A DNA stretch of 64,000 nucleotides, from assembly GCA_900323505.1 (NCBI GenBank), contig OOIN01000001.1, positions 2,418,001 to 2,482,000 on the forward strand, read 5' to 3'. The notes beneath the pieces are model-generated. The model worked only from the letters and a program-made list of their open reading frames with translations, was not told the DNA's origin and ran no database searches. How positions within the stretch are numbered: the stretch's first letter is position 1; the number at the start of each line of letters is the position of its first letter. Positions 47,893 to 57,695 of this stretch are shown here, piece by piece. The translations under genes were made by a program, and so were the position numbers. The DNA is from Ustilago trichophora. Taxonomy: Eukaryota; Basidiomycota; Ustilaginomycetes; Ustilaginales; Ustilaginaceae.

Positions 47893-50007
47893 TCAAGGGT
47901 CTAGTAGACCGATATCGAACTCTCTGGTCAGTTTGTCGACCCTGTCTCCTTCAGCCTCATCCTTTTCGGTCAGGGAATCGCGCATCCATCTCCAAACGGT
48001 GAAGCTATGATTCAAACCTTTCTGCTCTTGCAAGGCGTACATTCCACCGTCCTTACCGGCGTCATCGCATCTTGTTCCAGCTGGAAGCTGAGACCCGCAG
48101 CAACCTCCTCTTCCAGGAGATGGGAGGAGGAAGTAGATTTCGGATACGCGGGAATGCAACAGTGCCATTGTGCAGTATACGCACGGCTCGTAGAGTGTAA
48201 ATAGCGAGAGGTTTGTGAGGAGGTAGTCGGAGCCGTTTGCTATCGCTTGGGTTTCAGTAGCTGTTGGGGTGAGGGTGCGATCGAGGGTGCGAAGGACCGA
48301 GACTCGAGAAACCGCTTCAATGGGCGCATGTTTGAGAGGGTTGCGACGAAGGAGGCGTTGATCGAGGGCGTCGATTTCGATTGTGCCTGCGTTGGTGTTT
48401 GGGGTTGTGTAGATGGGTTGGGTGGGGGTCGAGTTGAAGGTGGACCATTCGGTTTCGGTCATGGAGAGGGTGGTTAGCAGACGTGCTTTTTCGCTCTCCC
48501 AATGCTTGACTATGTCTGTCTCGAAAGATGGGAGCGGGGCGATTCTGCCAACTACCGGCGCAGAGGGCCCGGTCAACGAGCTCCAATCGCACCTGCTTTC
48601 CCTGTCGGTCCAAGACATAGCTGTTTCAGTCTGGAAAGGGACAAACTTTCGTGCCACCTCAAAAGGATGCGTCACATGTACAGCCGAGGCAATCGCCTTC
48701 CTCATCCCTTCCTCTCCAACTTGACTAGCGGCAAGAGCATGCCTAGCGAGCGCGACGATCCGCTTAAACCTGTTACATGCCCATCTGAGTCTCTCTGCCT
48801 CTCCACTCCACATCTGCTCATCCTTTCTCCTGTCCACCAACAGCACGGGACCACCACCACCGCCAGGGATCAACTCTTTGGGGTTGGTACGGACGATACA
48901 TGGCCAAACGGCTTGCCATTCGGCCAACCTGTCCTTTGTCGGTGCTGCAATAACGGGTACTTTGCCAAGGTAGGGTTCGGGTGAGTCGCCAAAGACGCCA
49001 TTGCTCTCTTTTTTCAGCCAGTCGACGAGACTTGTGCGGTCCGGGAAGGCGCTTTGCAAGCAGAGGAGGAACTGGGTTCGGACCGCCTTTTTGCCATCTG
49101 CAGCGATGGAGGTGGTGGTGCGGAAGGAGCGCAAATGGCGGGTGGAGTGAAGGCCGTCATCCCGGTTTTGGAGGACAGAAGGGTGCTTTTGGAGAAATTT
49201 CACGGCGAGAGAGGCAGAGGTTGGGGGGATATCGATAATCCATGCGTCGCGAGTCTCGAGTGGGAGTGTGACGGGATCGAGAGCTGCGGTGAGACGGTAG
49301 ATGGGCGGGTAGTTGGCGCTGTTCGGTCGACTAGGGCCAGGAGGGCTCTGGAGCTCGATACCGTTGGTCACTTTGGTCTGCTGCTGTTTGTCAGATGCAT
49401 CCTCTTCTGCAACTTCGTCAACATACTCGTCTTCGTCGTCGGAAAGCCCAATCCTTCCCATCTGAAGAGCTTCATGCTCAGGATCCTGCAAAAGCCTCTT
49501 CTCCTCCTGCTCCCTCATCACCTCCTCTTCCGTCATCTTTGGCTCCCACCACATCCTCCCCGTTCCATACGAAATGGTCAACTCTTCCCCCTCTTCAATC
49601 CTTCGCGTCGTCGTATACCTTATCGAATGGGTCGCGTGATCCAACATCCATTTGACATTCGGACTCCCCGGATGATGGTTGAACAGGCTCCCCAAGCCCA
49701 GGGCTAACGCCATTACGGCTGCACCGTCGCTCGTCCGCTTCCAGACAAAAGTATAGCCGTCAAGTTGAGTCTTGCTTCCATGCAGCGCATATTCTGCCGG
49801 TGGGAAGAGAAGGACGGGACTGACTTCGATCAGCGTTCCTCCGGGGATACAGGAGGTTGCATAGACCCCGCGACCTCGGCCTCCACCAGGATCCTTGATG
49901 GTTAGATCGAAACGGTTCAGATGCGGGGTGGAGGTCGGATAGGCTAGCAACGATTGGATGTGCGGGTCTTGATCCGAGGTCAAGGTGGGAACGTGCGTTT
50001 CGACCAT
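47893..50007 (-). CDS. SET domain fused to Tad3-type tRNA adenosine-34 deaminase subunit
   Basis: 704 residues in one frame. Residues about 35-160 form a SET domain: GRGRGVYATSCIPGGTLIEV, then LGSLFNHHPGSPNVKW, then RRIEEGEELTISYG. These hold the GxG, NH-x-PN and catalytic Tyr motifs of lysine methyltransferases. After an acidic linker, residues about 235-704 resemble Tad3/ADAT3, the structural partner of Tad2 in the enzyme that turns A34 to inosine in tRNA anticodons. The zinc site is visible as KHAPIEAV (about 560) and EPCVYCTMALLHSRV (about 610). HAP replaces the catalytic HAE, so this half should be the inactive subunit, as Tad3 is. The C-terminus (LNHSFTVWRW) also fits the family (LNHxYxVW). 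Tad3 is usually a stand-alone, essential protein. The substrate of the SET half is unknown. Confidence 0.88.
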   Translation of the reverse strand: MVETHVPTLTSDQDPHIQSLLAYPTSTPHLNRFDLTIKDPGGGRGRGVYATSCIPGGTLIEVSPVLLFPPAEYALHGSKTQLDGYTFVWKRTSDGAAVMALALGLGSLFNHHPGSPNVKWMLDHATHSIRYTTTRRIEEGEELTISYGTGRMWWEPKMTEEEVMREQEEKRLLQDPEHEALQMGRIGLSDDEDEYVDEVAEEDASDKQQQTKVTNGIELQSPPGPSRPNSANYPPIYRLTAALDPVTLPLETRDAWIIDIPPTSASLAVKFLQKHPSVLQNRDDGLHSTRHLRSFRTTTSIAADGKKAVRTQFLLCLQSAFPDRTSLVDWLKKESNGVFGDSPEPYLGKVPVIAAPTKDRLAEWQAVWPCIVRTNPKELIPGGGGGPVLLVDRRKDEQMWSGEAERLRWACNRFKRIVALARHALAASQVGEEGMRKAIASAVHVTHPFEVARKFVPFQTETAMSWTDRESRCDWSSLTGPSAPVVGRIAPLPSFETDIVKHWESEKARLLTTLSMTETEWSTFNSTPTQPIYTTPNTNAGTIEIDALDQRLLRRNPLKHAPIEAVSRVSVLRTLDRTLTPTATETQAIANGSDYLLTNLSLFTLYEPCVYCTMALLHSRVSEIYFLLPSPGRGGCCGSQLPAGTRCDDAGKDGGMYALQEQKGLNHSFTVWRWMRDSLTEKDEAEGDRVDKLTREFDIGLLDP

Positions 50008-50439
50008 CCTTGCGAAAACAGCAGTTGCTGCTGTGCTATGCCGGGCTGAACTGTACTGGGAACAAGCAGAGACGTTGGGGTATGATGGATTCAGAAGGAT
50101 TCGTCATGGAGGGTGTTGCATCTTCTTAGCCAAAAAAATTGGCAAATTTCTCGGAACTCGGACTCCACTTTGAAGTTTTCACACTCTCTCACACGACATG
50201 GACCAACCTCTCAGCTCCAGACTCTCGGAACAGTGTAAACATTGATCAGTCAAGGTCTTGTCTATAGAGAAAGAAGAAGGGTAACATGGTATTATCAAGT
50301 GACCAAATCCGTGCAATGCTACTAGAGAGAAAAGTATGTTGTTACAAGAAACTAATGCTGGAACGTGTATCCCGATACAGGATTATGTTTTGTATTCTTC
50401 AAGTGTCCATTCAAAGCCAGAGTGCGAAATAATCGGATA
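50008..50439. other. Upstream of SET-Tad3 gene / 3' flank of bHLH gene
   Basis: 430 bp between codirectional minus-strand genes. No further feature recognised. Confidence 0.6.
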
Positions 50440-52451
50440 TTACTGGGCAGCCTTGGCGCTAGCCGGACGATTGGCAGCGACGATGGTCTCGGGTTCCGGA
50501 AGGCCCGCCATCTGCTCAAGACTCTCACACTGGCGTGTGAGCTCCTTGCTCTTGCCATCCAGCCATCGAATGAGATCGACCGCTTGGAAGAGAACGGCAC
50601 TCTTGGAACCCGCGCCTCCTCCGGCACTTCCGCCTCTGCCACGACCCTTTCCGCGCTGGCGCACACCATCGGGTCCGGCCTTCTTGGCCTTCTTAGGAGG
50701 CTTCTTTCTGCCAACGGCAAGTACATCCATCACGTCATCGATGTCGGATCGGTCATCAAGACCTTCATCCTCCACACCGGTGCCAAAGCCGGAAGAGAGA
50801 CCAAGAGCCCGTGCTCCAAAGTTACGTCCATCATCGAGCAGGACGACAAGGTCTTTGAAGCCTTCTCGGATGTAGTTCCTACGCCTTTGTTCGGAGAGGA
50901 TGTGATTTTGGCGCTTCTCAGACTCGGTGAGCAGCTCCCTCTTGCTTGCTGCTCCGCCATCGCCAAACTTGTCGTCGTCTTCGTCGTGCTCTGTTTTGAG
51001 CTTCTTGCCAGACGAAATCTGCTTTGTCGCGGGTGCAGGGGGCGGTGGTCGAGGCGGCTGTGAAGGCGCGGCGTGTTTGGGTTCTTTGTTGTGCACCGCC
51101 ATGTCGAGGCCTGCGCTCATGCGGAACATTTCAGCGTGCATGCCTGTCAGTGAGCCCAAAGCCAGGGCAGCCTGAGTCTGCTCGTCTGCTACCCCCATGC
51201 CAAAGTGGCCGGCATGGCGCTTGCTGCCTGTTGCCGAAGCATCGTGCACGTTGTGGTGCGGATACGGATGTTGTGCAGGTTGCTGATGTGATGCGACGCC
51301 CGAAGACCACTCTAAGAGTCCACCACCGAACGCTGTGTTGACGAGATCTGCTTCATGGTGGAACGACCTCGACTTGTTGTTGCTGAGCGAACGTCGATGC
51401 TGGTGTCCGCGACCAGAACCGTGCGGTGATGTAGCAGAGGAGGAGGTGTCGTGGGGACTTTGCGATGATGCGGTAGCCGATCCAGAGCCGGAGCCAGACG
51501 ATGCAGATGCGACCCCTGCTGCTGTCTTTGTGCGGTTCTGCATGCGTCGAGCTGCTGCTGACATGGGCGGACCCTCGTGGAGCATCGGATCACGGCTAGC
51601 TGCTGCTGAACCAAAGTCTGCTGGGAAGCCCATGGCCTCTGCAGCTGCAGCTGACCTTTCTGCGGCCGCTGCGGAAAAGCTGGGCATACCTTCTGGAAGG
51701 CTTGGATCGAAATCCCATTCAAAGCCTTCCAAGAAGTTGACCAAGAGGTTCTTCTCCTTTGCGTCGAACAATTGGCCGTTTTGAGCCTGCTTATCGCCGC
51801 CTCCTGGTGTGCCTATCCCGAATGGCGACAGAGTGCCTCCGGCGAAAGAATCCATGTCGAAGAGGTTGGCGCCCGTAGGCTCGAAATCAGGAGGCGGAGG
51901 AGGCCTCAGGGCGGATTCCGAGAAGCGCGAGGAGCCGATGCGAGGGGAAGCTGGTCTGCTACCTTTCGACAGGCTTCCTCTACGGCTATTGGATCTGCTC
52001 GCCATGTGGATGTCATCGTGGCCAAAGGTCATGGCCTGCGGTGTAGATGCCAAAAAGTGAGAAGTGAGACCTGGTGTCATGGGGTTAGACGGACCTCCTT
52101 TGCGATCGACGGAGCTGAGGAATTGCAAGTCTTGTAGGTCAAGCTCAGCTGGCAGGTCGAGGGAGAAGTGAAAGTCTGGAATATACGGAAGAAGGAGCAA
52201 AGAGAGCAATGCGGTCTGATCAGTAAGCAGGACTATGTACGGGGTTGTGTCGAGAGGAAGGCGGAGTACGTACCTTCATAAGGAACCGGCATGGGCGGGA
52301 GGTCTGAAGCCTTGTCGAATGTGTCGTTGTGGTGTGGCATGGCTTCTGCGGAGGAAGGGGCAGCGGCTGCCGAAGCAGACGGATGCGAAGAGGAGGGTGT
52401 TGCCATGGCGTGGAAGTCGTTGTTCAGGGGCAGCTGGACTGCAACGCTCAT
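50440..52451 (-). CDS. bHLH transcription factor with extended loop, two exons
   Basis: Exons 52451-52274 and 52175-50440 (GTACGT donor, CAG acceptor) give 637 residues. The DNA-binding domain is near the C-terminus (about 475-605). Its basic region EKRQNHILSEQRRRNYIREGF has the His-Glu-Arg-Arg pattern of E-box binders. Helix 1 (FKDLVVLLDDG) is separated from helix 2 (KSAVLFQAVDLIRWLDGKSKEL) by about 75 residues, whereas most bHLH loops are 5-30. The loop carries an acidic patch (DEGLDDRSDIDDVMD) and then a basic Lys/Arg/Gly stretch. The N-terminal part is Ser/Ala/His-rich and disordered. It may be related to fungal Ino4-type or other phospholipid/developmental bHLH factors, but I cannot place it. 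It has a long upstream region shared with ERG8. Confidence 0.88.
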
Positions 52452-53280
52452 GCTATTGCGCGCTCGTTTAGATCGGATGGGTGGTTGAATCGAACGTCTG
52501 GGAAGACCTCGCTAGCGTCGAGATGAAGAGTAGTCCTAGCTAGTGCGTCGGAGTCCGACGTGAGTCCATCAGACACTTGTCTGCTGATATGAAGAGTGGA
52601 TCAAGAGTAGATCCAGGAGATCCTGCAGCAGAGATGTGCTGGTGTTGGAGGCGGCGAGCAGATCTGTATCAGGCAGTTGGTGCGAGGTGAAAGCAAACCA
52701 CTAGCATCAACTGTGAGACAAGTGGCAGCACTAGCAGTCCAAGTGTGGGGGATAGGAAGATGTGTACCCTTTGTGTGTTGGTGATTCGCTCTGTGCAGAA
52801 TGCCGAAGCTTTGCGGTGGATAGGCTGGGAGCAAATCGGAAGCGTGAACAATGTTGCGTGGCTTGCGAGGAAGATACGCGAGCGCAGGGATGGCTATGAA
52901 GATGCTGGTAGAGTGTGATGAAGTCTCGGTTGGGAGACAAAGGTGATTAGCGATATGAAGCGTCAACAAATGGAGCCGAGTGTAGATGGAGTTGATGTAG
53001 CAAAGAGTTGGACACCTCGTGTGCAACGACTGGGGTTGACCTGAAGGTGGTGATGATGTTGGATAGGACCGTCTGCGTCCCGTCGTGAGCTGGTCGTAAA
53101 AAAAGGTCGATCGCCTCGAAGATGAGGATGTGATGATGGTGAGGAAAGGAGAGGGGGACAGGGTGACGAGAACTCAATGGAGAGAGTCTGAGTCGAGAGA
53201 GACACAGAGGAAAGGGGAAGGGTACAGACGAGGACTGAGCGGAAGTGCATCACCGGAGCGTCCCAATTTGGCGGCTACGC

Positions 53281-53299
53281 TCTCTCTCTCTCTCTCTCT
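53281..53299. repeat. (TC)9 microsatellite
   Basis: Dinucleotide run upstream of the bHLH gene. Confidence 0.85.
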
Positions 53300-53383
53300 T
53301 TTTGCCTGAGATGCCTGTATGGCAGACGGACAGCCGTCTGCCATTTCACGCAACTATAGACGAGCATGCACTATCAAATTTGC

Positions 53384-53384
<1 letters not shown>

Positions 53385-53425
<41 letters not shown>
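53385..53425. repeat. Poly(A) tract, 41 nt
   Basis: Uninterrupted A41, the longest homopolymer in the window, followed 45 bp later by another A-rich patch. No transposon body or target duplication recognised. Confidence 0.9.
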
Positions 53426-53427
<2 letters not shown>

Positions 53428-56400
53428 CATAGGCATTCTGCTATCTCTGTCACAGGCTTCCCAAACGTGTAAAAAAAAAAAATAATAAAAAAATAAAAAA
53501 TAGCAAAATGGGATCTGCTGAGAAGCCTGATCAATTAACCTCCGCACCAAATTGACGGATGCTGCCGTTTCCCATTTCCTTCAACCGGATCGCCTCGTTC
53601 GACTGACTGTTGCCGCAACCAACACACTCTGTAGCTTGCCCCACATGCCGTCTCATCTGTCGCTTGTATTTTGAGTTGACCGTCTCTTGATTCTTGGCAC
53701 GTTGATCCGTCTTGTCACTGGCGGATACTAGCAATTACAGCACGCTGTGCTGGCTGCTGTGAAGAGGCTTTCGAGGTACTGTACTGGCCTTCCAACTATT
53801 GATGCGAGCTATGACAAGGTCGGATGGCGTTGCGGAGACTCAAACCAAGGACAACAGTACAAACACAGGAGGCGACACTCGACCACAGAACGACAGAAAG
53901 CGCCAAAAACAGGAACACGAGGTGGTCCTGTATCAAACAAGACGTCCATGAGGTCAATCTCTGAAATGGCATAGTTTGGCAGGAATCAAGTTGACACACG
54001 CACAAACACTCTGGCGAGCAGGAAGCAGGACAACCAGGGTCAAAAGCAGCGAAAGGCTGGCGGTGGCCGTTGTTGAAGACGAAAACGAAATGCGAATACC
54101 TGAATATGAATTTCAAAGTGCGCCAGCAGTTTGGCCAAAAAATAGCTGGGGGCTGGCAAAGTGCATACTGTACAGAATTTTGCCCCTGCTGAAATCGAGA
54201 GCGGAGCTTGATATCGGAGTGCGCCCATGTCATTGCTACACATACTACAGTGATCCGGATTATACAGTAGAAAGGTGACCAAGCGGCGGCTACAACGCGT
54301 GGAACATGCAGCTCAGACGATCGGCTCTATCTTCTCGTCCAGCAATAGCAGAGCGCCGCAAGAAACGATTGCGGGGAGAGCACGCCTAAAGCGCACACTT
54401 AGTCGACTCTTGCTACCAAACAGAGAGACACTAAGGAGCGACACTGCACGAGGAACGCAGCAAGCGACAGACACAATTTTTTGGCAGAACACGGAGAATT
54501 TCGTTCGCCAAGCTTGCTGCACTTGTAAGTTACTGCTGCTCACCACGATTTATGCAACGCAACCACATGCGAGCACAGCAAGAAGACCGAACCCAAATCA
54601 ACGAATCGAGTCTTGTCATTACTCATACAACACAGTACAGCAGTGCACTTTGTCGATGCGTATCGTGCCTATCGTGCCTGAGACCGGGGAGAACAGGGTT
54701 TCCGATGCGGGGAAGCTCCAAGCACTGCTTTGATGGCACTGAAAAGGAGGGTGACTGTCAAACAAGAAACAAAGAAAAAAAAAAAAAAAGGTTACCACCA
54801 ATGAGTGGGCTGCATGAAAATACTAAATTGTGATGGCAACGAGACGCCTCTCTCGATTGGAGCGAGCTTTTTGTCAAACTTGTCATCGACCCGCATGGTG
54901 TTGGCGTTACGTACCACTTCTCCGGCTGCCAGGTATGTTGCACCAGGACAACGATGCGGTGACATAGGGCATGGGGTGAAGAGCAAAGCTCTCTGACTTT
55001 TTTGTCATGCTCCTTTCTATGATGATCTGACTGTTCGGGTGTGCCGTTAGCTCTTGCTCTTGCCCTTGCCGAATGCTTATCCGATTTATGCTAACGCTGC
55101 TGACGGGCAGAACCGGATCATCCGGACGCCTGGCATTTGACTGATTTCTAGACAACCCGATGTCATGATCAGCAAGCCGAGCATCATTTGTGCACGAAGC
55201 TTTCTTCAGGGCCGCAACAAACTATTGTACAAAAGCATGGTTGCCTGAGTCATGTCCAGCTCGGCACCGTAACAAATCTACCAACCTGGCTTGCGAAGCG
55301 AGAAGGTTAGGCGTCTGGTGATGCCCAGACCGTCCCACCGTACAGCTATCTGCAGATTCTATGCGCTGCCACTGTAGCTTCTCCATGTCTGGGCGCCGGA
55401 CCAAGCGGCCATCTGGGGCGAAAGAGGCATGGGACCATTAACTCGCGTGAAATGCAGCCATGCAGCAAACGAGCAGCACTCGGCTAACATTGAGCACCGA
55501 ACGGCGGCTCCCGACAAGATTGGGGCGTGGCGTTGGTTGATGGCTTGGCCATTTTTAAATTCGCGTCCTGAGCTCGCTCGCTTCTCTCTGCTGCTTCGCC
55601 CCCTTTGAATTTGCTTTTGATTTCAGGCCTCGCAGTTACTGCTCGTCACCTCGACTCGACTCGGACTCGACTCTATGTGCCCCAGACGTGGTTGTGCCAT
55701 ACAGAAGTGCTCCCATGTGCACGACGATGTAATTGTCAAGATCGGCATCCACATCCGATCTGACAGAATCGGTAAATATCCGATCATGCTAGCCCCTATG
55801 AGCCGAGCCTGTTTCCATGGACCGCGATCGCCGAAGCCAAAAGTACGGGCAGCGGGATTGTACGTCAGATCGACATGTCACTCCATCCACCGTCCCTATG
55901 GGAAAGCTCAAGGTCTTGCCGGTTTAAGTCTTCATCCAGAAGCGGTTACCAGCGCTCAAGAACAAAGTCTGCTCGTCATCAGCAGATATTCTTAAAGACT
56001 AGCCGAGCCGTGCGGTCCAAACGTATCAACCCAGCGCGACTGGCATTGTTTGCGGTTCAAGCTCATTGCATGCCAAAGTGTTCAGCCGCTGTTCGCGGAT
56101 GAGACGGTGTCGGACTCAGCTGTGCGTTCCACAGCTTTGTTCGTTTTAGAGTCTGCGCTCTTCGATGGGCACTCGGATGCTTGCCCCCAAGATTGCGGGG
56201 CAATCCTCGTGCCTAAACCCTACGTCATGAACCGCGTCTTACAGAACTGCGTCTCACTTTATTTCTTACTGTGCATGGGACGTCAGCTGGGATTAGAGAC
56301 ACGCCACATCGTGATTCAACCTTGTTCTATGTCCCGCAAGATATCGATTTCGGTTCAGACATCTCTGCGGTCTATGCACTCTGCCTTTGCCATGAGGTAC

Positions 56401-57283
56401 AGAAGCTTCTGGTCCGGACAGCTCGCTACCGATCAGAGCTTCAGAGACTCAATCAACATCTGAGCAATACACCGCGACAGACTTGACCACGTCATTCCTG
56501 TGCTTGCCTACGCAACTTTCTTGTCTTCTCCGACGGCTCTGCTTCAAAGCGCCAGTGGTAATTCGACCGTTTGACCATGGACCGAAAGCAAGTCTAATCC
56601 TTGTGTTGTGTCTAGGGTTGATAAGAACAGCCAAGATCTGAACAAAACTGCTTTGCTCTCTGGGTCGGAGTCGGAAACGGCAGGCCCGTGAGCATCGTGT
56701 CACGCGAGATTGGATCGTCATACGGCATACAACCCGATTTCTCCTCATCCTTCCAACAAGATCGCCCATGATTCGTGGGAAAAACATGGGGTGTCCACAT
56801 GAGCGTCTCTGTACTTTTGTTCCCACGAGGTCATAGCTCTGGGAACAAGACGCTCGGTTCGCCAACTTTTAGAGACAATGCTGTGAGCAGCTCCGTATTA
56901 GAGTTATACTACGTCCAGATCTGCAAAGGTGCGCTCAAGTGTCCGTGTCGCAAGCATGATGCTGAAGAGATTCGTTCTGCGTCCAGTCGAGATGATTCGC
57001 GCCAACGGTCAGAACCTCACGTGTATAGCCCAAAGTATCGAGTTGTCTATTCGCACTTCGCTTGCGGCGGACATTGGGCCTTAACGAGGCGGAGTTACTT
57101 TGTTCAGGTACCATGCCCGCAACGTCCACAACCTCTTCGCGTCACAACCGAGCTCAGACACACTTCGTCGGGTTTCTGTGTTTCCATGCACCCATGCTCG
57201 TAGGCCAGCGAATCGTGATGCAATCTTAGGTGGAGCAAAGTCTCGTCTTGTGTACAATGTAACTCGTACTGTACAGTATAAGG

Positions 57284-57510
57284 TACGACGTCGGATGTAC
57301 AATGTGCAAAGTACGATATTGAACGTACAGGTTTTGAACGTATTCAAAGCACGGTAATGAACGTACGGTGTTGAACGTGTTGAACGTACGGTGTTGAATG
57401 TACCCGTGTTGAACGTACCCGTGTTGAACGTACCCGTGTTGAACGTACCATGTGGGATGTACAGTACAGTACAGTACTGTACTGTACGGTGCTTGACGTA
57501 GGTACGATGT
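57284..57510. repeat. GTAC-rich minisatellite with a 24-nt palindrome
   Basis: Imperfect tandem units of about 15 bp (GTGTTGAACGTACCC and relatives), with the clearest run at about 57383-57450. A perfect 24-nt palindrome of alternating GTACAGTAC/GTACTGTAC sits at 57464-57487. The array lies about 190-410 bp upstream of ERG8. Confidence 0.85.
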
Positions 57511-57695
57511 TCACAGGGATTTTTTCACGCATCATATGTTAGTCTCAGAGGTCACACAAAAAAGAATGAAAAAATACCACGTGACTGCGAAGTGTTACTT
57601 TTAGAGGCGCAGGTGCCGTATTCTTCTTGCACAGACCCGACATCGTTCAATCGTCTCGTTGTATTGTACCCCACAACCATACACACCTCGCCACG

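Larger units (their letters stand above)
52452..57695. other. 5.2 kb stretch without a convincing gene (bHLH/ERG8 upstream)
   Basis: It lies between two divergent starts. It contains a CT microsatellite, a 41-A tract, AT-rich patches after it, and a GTAC-rich minisatellite close to ERG8. A promoter-like passage with CGACTCGACTC repeats precedes an ATG at 55675. The frames beyond (to about 56480) are short, shift from frame to frame, and match nothing I know; they could be an eroded gene. Confidence 0.5.
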
